Assembly (NCBI GenBank): GCA_025450375.1
Contig: JANWHO010000319.1
Coordinates: 1 to 14,459, forward strand
DNA length: 14,459 nucleotides
Direction of reading: 5' to 3'
Origin: Chloroflexota bacterium
GTDB lineage: Bacteria; Chloroflexota; UBA5177; JANWHV01
In this document: positions 7,744 through 14,386 of the stretch, piece by piece
How the letters are laid out: every line of letters starts with the position of its first letter
Position numbering within the stretch: position 1 is the first letter of the stretch
Position numbers and translations under genes: made by a program
Notes under the pieces: model-generated
Database searches by the model: none
Seen by the model: only the letters and a program-made list of their open reading frames with translations
What the model was told of the DNA's origin: nothing

Positions 7744-8068
7744 GGTTTCCTCCCCCAGCCGGGAGGTGTGGTGGGGCGGGGCCAGCACCAAACCCGGTGA
7801 TCCTACGGCGCGTACACGATACGTACCTGGAGAGTATACCAGGGGCGCCGGCTCGAGCGGTCAGAACCCCTCGCGGAAGCTCATGGTGCTGTTGATGGAG
7901 TTCCGCCGCAACTCAATCTCTTCAGAGGCTGGTCTCCACCGATTCTTAACATATTTCCTGACGGCATCTTTGCTCCAGGCCGCTACGCTAATGACATCAG
8001 GAGGCTGTCCGGACTAGAGGAGCGTGGAGGCGTAAGGACGGCGGGCCGGGCGGCGCTTCTGGGCCGGC

Positions 8069-8097
8069 TCGACAGGGACGACTTCGTGGACGAGAAT
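8069..8097 (+). promoter_or_regulatory. Candidate promoter of the GH130 gene
   Basis: TCGACA (8069-8074, 5 of 6 to -35 consensus), 17-bp spacer, GAGAAT (8092-8097, 4 of 6 to -10). Predicted start near 8104, about 33 nt before ATG 8137. Confidence 0.45.
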
Positions 8098-8100
8098 AGG

Positions 8101-8113
8101 CGCGAGACTCGCG
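8101..8113. promoter_or_regulatory. Candidate operator: perfect palindrome at the GH130 transcription start
   Basis: CGCGAGACTCGCG has two perfect 6-bp arms around one central base. It begins 3 bp after the -10 and covers the predicted transcription start, a position that fits a repressor site. Sugar-responsive regulators often control glycoside phosphorylase genes; no regulator gene is present in the window, so the binding protein is unknown. Confidence 0.4.
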
Positions 8114-8136
8114 AGCCACTTCAAAGGGGAAGTAGT

Positions 8137-9195
8137 ATGGTTGCGATGCCGCTAACCACGCCGCGGCTGTGCCGGCTGGGCGTGGTGATGGAGCCCGATC
8201 CGTCCAATCCGCATGAGGCGGAAGGCGTACTCAATCCCGCGGCGGCGCGGGGCCCAGATGGCCGGCTCTACCTGCTCCCGCGCCTGGTCGCTGCCGGCAA
8301 TTACTCGCGGATCGGCCTGGCGCGCGTGCTCTTCGACCACCGTGGAAATCCGGCGGGCGTGGAGCGGCTGGGCGTGGTGCTGGAGCCGCGTGCACCTTAC
8401 GAGTTGCACTCGCACGGCGGCGGGGTGGAGGACCCGCGGGTCAACTATGTCGCGTCGCGGCGGCGGTACGTGATGACCTATACCGCCTTCGGCCCGGACG
8501 GCCCGCGCATCGCGCTGGCCATCTCGCGCGACCTGTTCCACTGGCGCCGGATCGGGCTGGCACGGTTCGCTCCCTATCACGGCGTCGATCTGGGGGCCCT
8601 GGACAACAAGGATGCCCTATTTTTCCCTGAACCCGTGCCGGCGCCGGATGGACGCCCGGCGCTGGCGCTGATCCATCGCCCTCACTTCCCCACCATGCCG
8701 CCGGGCCTGGATGAGCCGCGCCCCAGCATGTGGATCAGCTATGCCCCGCTCGCGGACGTGCTGGCATGCGGGCGAGCGGTCTTCGGCCAGCACCATCTGC
8801 TGGCCGCCCCGCGGCGGGGATGGGAGGGCCTCAAGGTCGGCGGGGGCACGCCGCCGGTGCGCACGAGCGAGGGCTGGCTGGTGCTCTACCATGGCGTCTC
8901 AGGCCAACTCGGCGACGGCCTCCATCGCCAGGACGTACGCTATGGCGCCGGGCTTCTGCTGCTCGATCTTCGGGATCCGCGCCGGGTACTCTACCGTAGT
9001 CCGCGCGGCATCCTGTCGCCCCAGACCGCCGCGGAACGGATGGGCATGGTGCCGAGGGTCGTATTCCCGGAGGGACTGGACCTACGCCCAGACGGTACGC
9101 TGGATGTCTACTACGGGATGGCCGACAGCCGCATCGGCGTGGCGCGCGCCACGCTGGCCGACCTGCTGGCCCTCAGCTCGGCGCGGGCGGCGTAG
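8137..9195 (+). CDS. GH130-family glycoside phosphorylase or hydrolase
   Basis: A 352-residue cytoplasmic enzyme with the five-bladed propeller family signatures in order: GGGVEDPRV (residues 94-102, D99 is the probable catalytic acid), DNKDALFFPE (156-165), GGGTPPVRT (236-243), YHGV (251-254) and YYGMADSRIGVA near the end. GH130 members mostly cleave beta-1,4- or beta-1,2-linked mannosides with phosphate, giving mannose 1-phosphate; a subgroup hydrolyses instead. Which activity applies here cannot be read with certainty. The ATG at 8137 follows AAGGGGA with 6-nt spacing; the frame is open 51 bp further but without a ribosome site and partly upstream of the promoter. No mannose transporter or mannan-degrading enzyme is adjacent, so the source of the substrate is unclear. 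Probably a single-gene unit under a sugar-responsive operator (inference). Confidence 0.88.
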   Translation: MVAMPLTTPRLCRLGVVMEPDPSNPHEAEGVLNPAAARGPDGRLYLLPRLVAAGNYSRIGLARVLFDHRGNPAGVERLGVVLEPRAPYELHSHGGGVEDPRVNYVASRRRYVMTYTAFGPDGPRIALAISRDLFHWRRIGLARFAPYHGVDLGALDNKDALFFPEPVPAPDGRPALALIHRPHFPTMPPGLDEPRPSMWISYAPLADVLACGRAVFGQHHLLAAPRRGWEGLKVGGGTPPVRTSEGWLVLYHGVSGQLGDGLHRQDVRYGAGLLLLDLRDPRRVLYRSPRGILSPQTAAERMGMVPRVVFPEGLDLRPDGTLDVYYGMADSRIGVARATLADLLALSSARAA

Positions 9196-9202
9196 CGCCG
9201 CC
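9186..9202 (+). terminator. Possible GC hairpin at the stop of the GH130 gene
   Basis: GGCGGCG (9186-9192) and CGCCGCC (9196-9202) enclose the TAG stop of the gene in a 3-nt loop. No T-run follows, so intrinsic termination is doubtful. It lies between converging genes, the place where a transcript end is expected. Confidence 0.25.
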
Positions 9203-9223
9203 GAGCCGGCCGTGGCCCCATCG

Positions 9224-9484
9224 TTATTCGCCGGCATCCCGCCGCAACTGAGCCGCGCATGCCTGCAACATCCAGCCACTGCCCAGATCCCCGCGCTCGT
9301 AGATCTCTTGCCAACTTGCGAGGTGGTCAAGGATGCTTGGCAGTCCTGGATAGTCGGGAAGGCTCGCCGCGATCTCCCAGATCGCGCGTGTCTGCTCCGC
9401 GGGATTGGGACTCTCCAGTTGCCTGGTCATCAGGTCCAGTTCAACCGCCGCTCGGCGAAGAGCCTGCACCTCGTCCCTTACCAT
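9224..9484 (-). CDS. Small helical protein of unknown function (86 aa)
   Basis: Not recognised. The product is predicted to be soluble and mostly helical, mildly acidic, with no signal peptide, cysteine pair or DNA-binding motif. The segment ELDLMTRQLESPNPAEQTRA and the later AIWEIAASLPDYPGLPSILD suggest amphipathic helices. The ATG at 9484 comes 2 bp after the TAG stop of the upstream small gene, and GAGGAGGAGACG just before that stop can serve as its ribosome site, so translation is likely coupled. The pair is convergent with the GH130 gene. Coding is supported by ribosome site, spacing and amino-acid composition, not by homology. Confidence 0.55.
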   Translation of the reverse strand: MVRDEVQALRRAAVELDLMTRQLESPNPAEQTRAIWEIAASLPDYPGLPSILDHLASWQEIYERGDLGSGWMLQACAAQLRRDAGE

Positions 9485-9486
9485 CC

Positions 9487-9690
9487 CTACGTCTCCTCCT
9501 CGGGCGTGGGAGCGGGGCCGGGAGGGTGGGCGACCTCTCGCAGCATGGGGAAGGCGACTGTATCAATCCGGCGCATGTTGAGTTCGATCACCTCGCGACG
9601 CCGCCGATCGCGCCGCTCCTTTCGCCAGGCATGAAACCAACTCAACATTGGCCAAGGGGGCCTGATCACTGGGCGGGATGTACCGTGCAT
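9487..9690 (-). CDS. Small basic protein of unknown function (67 aa)
   Basis: Not recognised. The middle is strongly basic (WRKERRDRRRREVIEL) and the C-terminus Pro- and Glu-rich (HPPGPAPTPEEET). The start at 9690 is set by a GGGAGG ribosome site with 8-nt spacing; an internal ATG at 9648 has none. It could bind nucleic acid or membrane, or simply be a partner of the protein encoded immediately after it. A TACTAT (9773-9768 on this strand) may be its -10, but no convincing -35 was found. Another frame on the same strand (9904-9563) overlaps it and is considered a shadow. Confidence 0.5.
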   Translation of the reverse strand: MHGTSRPVIRPPWPMLSWFHAWRKERRDRRRREVIELNMRRIDTVAFPMLREVAHPPGPAPTPEEET

Positions 9691-9698
9691 GCTCTATA

Positions 9699-9704
9699 CC
9701 TCCC
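9699..9704 (-). promoter_or_regulatory. Ribosome binding site that fixes the start at ATG 9690
   Basis: On the minus strand GGGAGG (9704-9699) is 8 nt before the ATG. It supports a real small gene here and the longer of the two possible starts. Confidence 0.5.
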
Positions 9705-9856
9705 TCGACCCACCAGGAATCCGTCCCGGTACGCCGCGCGGCATACATGCATTGTGGCACACTCGCGATAGTATGTCGACCATAACGGTGTGTAACCTTG
9801 CAATGGCCGCCGGCATGCACACGGGCGATGGAAAATGGGCCGGTCCCCCACCATGG

Positions 9857-9886
9857 TTGAACCAATTGGGCTAGATCTGGTACGGT
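9857..9886 (+). promoter_or_regulatory. Candidate promoter of the 110-aa protein gene
   Basis: TTGAAC (9857-9862, 4 of 6) and TACGGT (9881-9886, 3 of 6) are separated by 18 bp. Transcription would begin near 9893, leaving a leader of about 68 nt. The same -10 sequence occurs in the M23 peptidase promoter candidate. Confidence 0.4.
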
Positions 9887-9960
9887 AGGCGCGGCATCGG
9901 GCAAGCCTCAGTGCCACATTCACGGCGGAGGCTGGTGTCCGCTATTGGAGGGGGCTACAT

Positions 9961-10293
9961 ATGGGACGACAATGGACGAAACCGCGCAGCATTGAGATTA
10001 GCACCGTTGAACAAGAGGGACTGACGGCGGCGACTGCCGCCTACTTCCAGGCGCTGCCGCAACTGCACCAGCAACTGATTCACGCCCTTTCGGAGAACCG
10101 CCAGACCAGTCCCGTGGCCGTGATCGGCCAGGCGATCGCGGATGGGCTGGAGCGAATGGTGGAGGACGTACAGGCCACGGAGGACGTACAGGCCACGGAG
10201 AGTCATCCTGTCATGAGTCCCCCAATCAGCACTCCGACGGGCTGGACGATTCACCGGCGGCCGAACCGAGTGAGCACACGGCGAGCAGGGTAA
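9961..10293 (+). CDS. Small protein of unknown function (110 aa) with a tandem hexapeptide
   Basis: Not recognised. A strong ribosome site GGAGGGGG (9947-9954) lies 6 nt before the ATG. Residues 15-70 look helical and soluble (EQEGLTAATAAYFQALPQL, then HALSENRQ and IGQAIADGLERM). After this the hexapeptide EDVQAT is duplicated through an exact 18-bp tandem repeat. The last 30 residues are Pro/Ser/Thr- and Arg-rich and probably disordered. No membrane segment, signal peptide or cysteine is seen. It has its own promoter and stands alone; the next feature is tRNA-Cys about 340 bp further. Confidence 0.6.
   Translation: MGRQWTKPRSIEISTVEQEGLTAATAAYFQALPQLHQQLIHALSENRQTSPVAVIGQAIADGLERMVEDVQATEDVQATESHPVMSPPISTPTGWTIHRRPNRVSTRRAG
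10162..10197 (+). repeat. Two exact 18-bp tandem copies inside the 110-aa gene
   Basis: The unit GAGGACGTACAGGCCACG is present at 10162-10179 and 10180-10197 with no mismatch and is followed by GAG, the start of a broken third unit. The length is a multiple of three, so the frame is kept. It probably arose by recent replication slippage and may vary between strains. Confidence 0.9.
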
Positions 10294-10589
10294 TCCCCCT
10301 CAGGCGGCAGCGAGGGACGGCCAAATCCGGGGTGGATTCGCGAAGGCGGGCACGGTCGGGATACGCTATCTGGTAGCACCCCAAAGTGGGTGGCCGCGCA
10401 AGGGGCGCGCCTCGCGTTTGTGGAGGCGCTGCCTCCTGGCTTGGCGGTCGCAACCCAGGGGCGCGGGTCTCCTGGCCCGCTTGGTGCGGTGACGGATCGC
10501 GCGGTGGGTCGCGCGATGAGGTCGGCGGTTGGCCGCGGACCACGGCGAGTCTGGAGACCCGCGCCCCTAACAAGGAGCGATGGGGGCGG
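10294..10589. other. Gap between the 110-aa gene and tRNA-Cys, no supported gene
   Basis: Open frames exist on both strands but are Pro/Arg/Ala-rich, lack ribosome sites and resemble translated noncoding GC-rich DNA. A short inverted repeat GGAGGC/GCCTCC (10422-10427 and 10431-10436) and repeated CTTGGCGGTCGC words (near 10440 and 10602) are present. No clear terminator of the 110-aa gene was found. Confidence 0.35.
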
Positions 10590-10619
10590 TTGACCGGTGG
10601 CCTTGGCGGTCGCTATCAT
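10590..10619 (+). promoter_or_regulatory. Promoter of tRNA-Cys
   Basis: TTGACC (10590-10595) and TATCAT (10614-10619) are 18 bp apart, 5 of 6 and 5 of 6 to consensus. Transcription would start near 10626, just before the mature tRNA 5' end at 10634. Confidence 0.6.
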
Positions 10620-10633
10620 GCTGTGGTGTGCTG

Positions 10634-10705
10634 GGCGACGTAGCCAAGTGGTTAAGGCGGGGGTCTGCAAAACCCTTATCGTCGGTTCGATTCCGACCGT
10701 CGCCT
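10634..10705 (+). tRNA. tRNA-Cys(GCA)
   Basis: The acceptor stem GGCGACG/CGTCGCC pairs fully (10634-10640 with 10698-10704). The D stem is GCC/GGC, the anticodon loop CTGCAAA with GCA at 10667-10669, and the T arm closes GTCGG/CCGAC around TTCGATT. The discriminator is T73, the identity base of cysteine tRNAs. The 3' CCA is not encoded directly (the next bases are CTCCA), so it must be added after transcription. Confidence 0.95.
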
Positions 10706-10850
10706 CTCCAGTTCACCCTTGATGACGCGGCCACTCTCCTCTGGTGGGCGGGCGCAAGGAGTCCGCCTCGGATAGACCGGCAATCGTGATCGGAAACACC
10801 CAAGTTCACATCTGGGATGGCAGCTTGACTGGCCGACGAGGGGTAGCCAG

Positions 10851-12740
10851 GTGATCCCGTTCCAGGTTGAACCCGCGGGCAGCGCCGATGAGACTCTTCT
10901 GCGGGTCCGCTGCTCCGACCAGCAGGTGATCGTCCTGAAGCGACTGCTCGCGGGCGCTTTCCCCGGCCACGTCCCGCCCCTGGTACCCGAACTGGATCAG
11001 ACCCGGTTCACACACCGCTGCATCGTGCCCGAAGGCGAGGCCACCCTGCGTAGGCGGTGGGACGGCTGGCAGATTGACTTGCTCCTCGCCCCCACGCCAG
11101 GGTCAGCCATCCTGGCGGCGGGACGGCCAGTCATCTCCGCTGACGCCAATACGACCAGCGTTCCTGACCGGTCGCCCGCTTCCGCCGAAATCGCCGGCGC
11201 GGACGGGGCGTCGACCGAAGCGGGCTCGACTGCCCCCGCTCGGTCGCCCATCCTGCCAACAGGGAAGCCAGGATGGGCGGTCCGCCCCGATCGGATCGTC
11301 CCGAACCCACTGGAACGCCAACTTCTCTACCTATCCAGCCTTACGGCGGCGGAGCGGCTCTCCGGTCTGGAGGAACTGGCGGGATCGTTCTCCGATGGGT
11401 CGGCGTCGTCGACGGTGGGGATGATGCTTGCCCGCGCGGCTCGCGAAGCACGGGACTACGGGCGCGCGACCACTGCCTACGAGGAACTGATTCCCAGTCT
11501 GAGCCTGCCGGAGCGGTCAAACGCGCGGGCCGAGTTGGCCGAGGTGCTGCTGTTGGCCGGCCAACCCTCCCGGGTGCTGGTCTGGATCCCGGAGGATGAG
11601 ACGGAGCCTCGCCTCCGCGGCCTCCTGGGAGTGGCCCTTGTCCGCCTGGGCCGGGCCGCGGATAGCCTGACGCATCTCGCAAGTTCCTGGGAAACACCAT
11701 CCGCGCGAAGCCCCCTGGTGGCCCTGGCCCTGGCCCGTGCCTACTGGCATCGCGAAGCCTATGAGGCCGCGGCGCAATCCTATAGCTATCTGTTCGATCA
11801 TGCGCGGTGGGAGCTTGCCGCCGACGATTACCTGGCAATGGCGGAGTTGGCCGAGCTTGGGGCTTTTGGAAAGGATGCGGATACCTACCAGCTCACCTGC
11901 ATCGAATCATTCGCCGCCAGTGCCACGCCGGCGGCGCGGGCCGAGGAAAGCGCTCAACGCATGATCCGGGTGGGAGTGGAACTCGCGCGCCGCCATGGCG
12001 ACCCGAGCCGGCTCTTCCGGGCATACCAGCAGATCCTGGATGATCTCCTGAGACGGCGATCCGGGACCGGCGGTGACGTGGTGGATCTCTTCGATCATAT
12101 CGCCGCCGATCATCATGGCGGGCGGCTCGACGGCAGCAGCCGCTTTGACCTGGCGGAGGAAGTGCTGGAGTACCTCAAGGACTATCCTCAGGCGCTCCGC
12201 CCCCCGTTGATCGCCACCCTGGAAGATCTGCTGGAAACCGAAGTAGCGGCTTCCACCCGAGTTGGCCCCGCTTTCCCACCTTATGTAAAGGACCTGGGCC
12301 GCGCGCTGCACCGCATGAGAAGTCGGAGTCCCATCCTCGATGCCTACAAGCACGCCCTGGCGGCCCGACAGGTGACTGAGCCAGTGGTCGGAGGGGAAGA
12401 AGCACCGCGGGGCATCGCGGGGAAGCGGGTGGCCCTGGTGGGTGGTCACGATCGGACTCGGCTGCATGTGAAGGCGCTGTTAATTGGGTGGGGGGTGGAG
12501 GTGGACGAGGTGCCGCCGCCAACGGCGGGTCGGATAAGCGAGCGTGAGGTGCTCGATCGGGTCCATTCGAGCGACCTGATTGTCCTCATTGTCTCCTACA
12601 TGGGGCATGATATGAGCACTATCGTCTCAAACTTGAAACAGAGGGAGGCCGTGCGAGGGAAGGTGCTCCCCGTGGAGTGTCGAGGGGTGAGCGGAGTGTG
12701 CCGCGCCATTCGTGAGTGGGCCGAAGGAGCCGCGCCTTGA
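10851..12740 (+). CDS. TPR-like protein with C-terminal DUF2325-like domain
   Basis: A 629-residue soluble protein of unknown function. Residues 1-90 form an unrecognised N-terminal domain, followed by a Ser/Ala/Pro linker to about 150. Residues about 155-420 hold repeated helical pairs of TPR character (ARAAREARDYGRATTAYEEL, ALARAYWHREAYEAAAQSY). From about 521 the sequence turns into a Rossmann-like domain resembling DUF2325: RVALVGGHDR (V530-G531-G532-H533), then DLIVLIVSYMGHDM (H586), then GKVLPVECRG. The TPR part suggests a scaffold or sensor for partner proteins; ligand and output of the DUF2325 domain are not known. The GTG start has GAGGGG upstream at suitable distance. No promoter was found between tRNA-Cys and this gene, so readthrough is possible. 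It overlaps the kinase gene by 4 bp, so the two are translationally coupled. Confidence 0.75.
   Translation: MIPFQVEPAGSADETLLRVRCSDQQVIVLKRLLAGAFPGHVPPLVPELDQTRFTHRCIVPEGEATLRRRWDGWQIDLLLAPTPGSAILAAGRPVISADANTTSVPDRSPASAEIAGADGASTEAGSTAPARSPILPTGKPGWAVRPDRIVPNPLERQLLYLSSLTAAERLSGLEELAGSFSDGSASSTVGMMLARAAREARDYGRATTAYEELIPSLSLPERSNARAELAEVLLLAGQPSRVLVWIPEDETEPRLRGLLGVALVRLGRAADSLTHLASSWETPSARSPLVALALARAYWHREAYEAAAQSYSYLFDHARWELAADDYLAMAELAELGAFGKDADTYQLTCIESFAASATPAARAEESAQRMIRVGVELARRHGDPSRLFRAYQQILDDLLRRRSGTGGDVVDLFDHIAADHHGGRLDGSSRFDLAEEVLEYLKDYPQALRPPLIATLEDLLETEVAASTRVGPAFPPYVKDLGRALHRMRSRSPILDAYKHALAARQVTEPVVGGEEAPRGIAGKRVALVGGHDRTRLHVKALLIGWGVEVDEVPPPTAGRISEREVLDRVHSSDLIVLIVSYMGHDMSTIVSNLKQREAVRGKVLPVECRGVSGVCRAIREWAEGAAP
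12724..12729 (+). promoter_or_regulatory. Ribosome binding site that fixes the kinase start at TTG 12737
   Basis: AAGGAG lies 7 nt before TTG 12737, within the end of the preceding gene. An in-frame GTG at 12716 lies upstream of the site and is disfavoured. Confidence 0.6.
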
Positions 12741-13693
12741 GCGCGTCATTGTTTGCCGGCATCGACGCGGGCGGAACCTCAACCCGCTGCCTGATTGCCG
12801 ATCGATACGGGCGGGTGCGCGGAATCGGTCACGGAGGGCCGGGGAATAGTCTGCTGTGCGGCGAGGATACCGCCTTGCATTCGATCACGGACGCCGTGAA
12901 GGATGCCGTACCCGACTTGGCGGCCGGGGATCTTCTGCATATGCACATCGCCGCCGCCGGCACCGTTGTGCCCGCTGGGAGCGAGCGCTTGGCGCGGACG
13001 GTCACGGCGGGCAACGACGCCCCGGCGGCCTTGATCGGAGCCCTGATCGAGGAGCCAGGGGCCATCGTGATCGCGGGGACCGGATCCGCGTGCTGCGGCC
13101 AGGACGCCAGGGGGCGCATCGTGGTGGAAGGAGGATGGGGGCCGCTGGCGGGCGACGAGGGGAGCGGTTACGCGATCGGGCGCGAAGCGCTCCGTCTGAT
13201 GGCGCGCGCGATGGACGGACGCGAGCCGGAAGGGCACCTACTGATGGCCTTGCGAGAGCGGTTCGCGGCCCGTGACCGCGCCGCGTTTCAGGCAGCGGTG
13301 TATAGCCCGCCATTGCCACGGGACAAGGTAGCGGCGATCGCCGATCTGGTCGCGCAAGCCGCGCGGGCCGGTGATCGCGCGGCCCGCGACATTCTTGGCC
13401 AGGCAGGACGGGATCTTGCCTGGGCCGTCGCGGATCTGCTGAGTCATCTGGGTTTGTTGGAACGGGAGGCGTTGGTAGTCACCAGGGGAGGGGTGTGGCA
13501 AGCCGGTCCTTCAGTCCTCACTCCCTTCACCCGAGCCTTGAGCCGGCGTGCACCCAGAGCGCGCGTGGTCTCGGCTCGGTTCCCGGCCATGGCGGGCGCC
13601 CTGTTGCTTGCCTATCGGCACGAGGGTATTCGCCTGGAACCGGAGCGGTTAGCCACGCTGGAACACGATATGGGCGCGCGTGGGGCGGGGTGA
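12737..13693 (+). CDS. BadF/BadG-family kinase, N-acetylglucosamine-kinase-like
   Basis: A 318-residue cytoplasmic ATP-dependent sugar kinase of the ASKHA fold. Phosphate-1 loop GIDAGGTSTR (8-17), catalytic-type N93-D94 in GNDAPAA, phosphate-2 loop IAGTGS (112-117), the family hallmark GGWGPLAGDEGSGYAIG (132-148), and a GGV in the adenosine region (RGGVWQAGP). These match bacterial N-acetylglucosamine kinases (and MurNAc/GlcNAc kinases) rather than benzoyl-CoA reductase activators, which carry iron-sulphur cysteines absent here. Substrate specificity between GlcNAc, MurNAc and glucosamine is not decidable. TTG 12737 overlaps the previous stop (TTGA) and follows AAGGAG; this trims seven residues from the longer GTG start. 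The gene lies second in a three-gene operon. No murQ or PTS gene is adjacent. Confidence 0.82.
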   Translation: MSASLFAGIDAGGTSTRCLIADRYGRVRGIGHGGPGNSLLCGEDTALHSITDAVKDAVPDLAAGDLLHMHIAAAGTVVPAGSERLARTVTAGNDAPAALIGALIEEPGAIVIAGTGSACCGQDARGRIVVEGGWGPLAGDEGSGYAIGREALRLMARAMDGREPEGHLLMALRERFAARDRAAFQAAVYSPPLPRDKVAAIADLVAQAARAGDRAARDILGQAGRDLAWAVADLLSHLGLLEREALVVTRGGVWQAGPSVLTPFTRALSRRAPRARVVSARFPAMAGALLLAYRHEGIRLEPERLATLEHDMGARGAG

Positions 13694-13704
13694 GAGGAGC
13701 CGAG

Positions 13705-14247
13705 ATGAAGTATATCGAGCTGACCATGGTCCGGGAACATATGGAGAACATCCCATCGTTCGCTTGTCCAGAAGGGTTCTCGGTCCGAACCTTCGGGCCG
13801 GGAGACGAGCGACATTGGGCCAGGATCGAGCGGTTGGTAGGGGAGTTTCCCGACCAGGGAGCGGCGCTCGCCGACTTCACACGGGAATACGGTCCCTACC
13901 AAAGCAAGCTAGCGGATCGATGCTTCCTGCTCCAGGCTGGGAAGGGCGAGGCGATCGGCACCGCTACCGCCTGGGACCACGAGTTCGAGGGGGCGATCCG
14001 CGGGCGGGTGTCATGGGTCGCGATCGTCCCCGCCTATCAGGGACGGAAGCTGGCCAAACCCTTACTGAGCCAGGTGATGGCATGTCTGGCCCGGAGCTAT
14101 GGAAAGGCTTTCCTCACGACCCAAACCACCAGCTATCCCGCGATTAATCTCTACCTCTCATTTGGATTCAGGCCACATCTGGTCCATACGTCCTGTGACG
14201 AAGGCTGGGCGTTGATGGAGGACACGCTCCAGCGCAAAATTCTTTAA
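13705..14247 (+). CDS. GNAT-family N-acetyltransferase
   Basis: A 180-residue cytoplasmic acetyltransferase. The acetyl-CoA site is clear: beta4 'VSWVAIVPAYQGRKLA' with the Q/R-x-x-G-x-A-like QGRKLA at 112-117, followed by helix alpha3 and AINLYLSFGFRP (146-157), the typical C-terminal motif B. The substrate is not evident. Position third in the operon, 11 bp after the kinase stop and with GAGAGGAG before ATG 13705, suggests a common role with the amino-sugar kinase, for example acetylation of an amino sugar, but acetylation of proteins or antibiotics is equally possible. The same frame is open to 13495 within the kinase gene; those 70 residues are low-complexity and not GNAT-like. Confidence 0.85.
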   Translation: MKYIELTMVREHMENIPSFACPEGFSVRTFGPGDERHWARIERLVGEFPDQGAALADFTREYGPYQSKLADRCFLLQAGKGEAIGTATAWDHEFEGAIRGRVSWVAIVPAYQGRKLAKPLLSQVMACLARSYGKAFLTTQTTSYPAINLYLSFGFRPHLVHTSCDEGWALMEDTLQRKIL

Positions 14248-14336
14248 GCGCCCGAGACCATTCCAAGCAGGGCCACGGCATTCTTAGCAAGCGCCGAGCG
14301 CATTGTCGGCGGAGGAAAGCAACGCGGGCGCGCCGA

Positions 14337-14365
14337 TTGACGCGGGCCGGGGGGCGTGGCACACT
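14337..14365 (+). promoter_or_regulatory. Possible promoter of tRNA-Leu
   Basis: TTGACG (14337-14342) is a good -35. After a 17-bp spacer comes CACACT (14360-14365), only 3 of 6 to the -10 consensus. Transcription would begin near 14372, before the tRNA at 14387. The -35 is the only strong part. Confidence 0.3.
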
Positions 14366-14386
14366 GGGCGCACGGGCACATCACTG

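Larger units (their letters stand above)
7744..8136. other. Divergent intergenic region between the reductase and the GH130 gene
   Basis: About 390 bp without a supported gene. On the left, TATACT on the minus strand (7838-7833) may belong to the reductase promoter. On the right are the GH130 promoter and palindrome. The middle (about 7860-8060) holds only short open frames without ribosome sites or recognisable motifs. No RNA structure or repeat stood out. Confidence 0.4.

Noticed and set aside
7742..8017. Rightward frame of 91 codons in the gap before the GH130 gene
   Set aside because: It begins on the reverse complement of the reductase start region, has no ribosome site and no recognisable sequence.
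9563..9904. Minus-strand open frame of 113 codons
   Set aside because: It overlaps the 67-codon gene in another frame, has no clear ribosome site, and its composition (Arg, Ala, Ser, mixed) does not look like a folded protein. The overlapping small gene has a strong GGGAGG site.
10226..10670. Minus-strand open frames of 115 and 139 codons between the 110-aa gene and tRNA-Cys
   Set aside because: They are Pro/Arg/Thr-rich without recognisable motifs and run over the tRNA or the 110-aa gene. They fit chance frames in GC-rich DNA.
10567..10809. Minus-strand open frame of 80 codons across tRNA-Cys
   Set aside because: Its middle is simply the reverse complement of the tRNA; frames of this kind antisense to tRNA-Cys are common artefacts. 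It has no ribosome site.
13495..13704. Upstream extension of the acetyltransferase
   Set aside because: It lies inside the kinase gene in another frame and its residues do not resemble a GNAT N-terminus, while ATG 13705 has a ribosome site.
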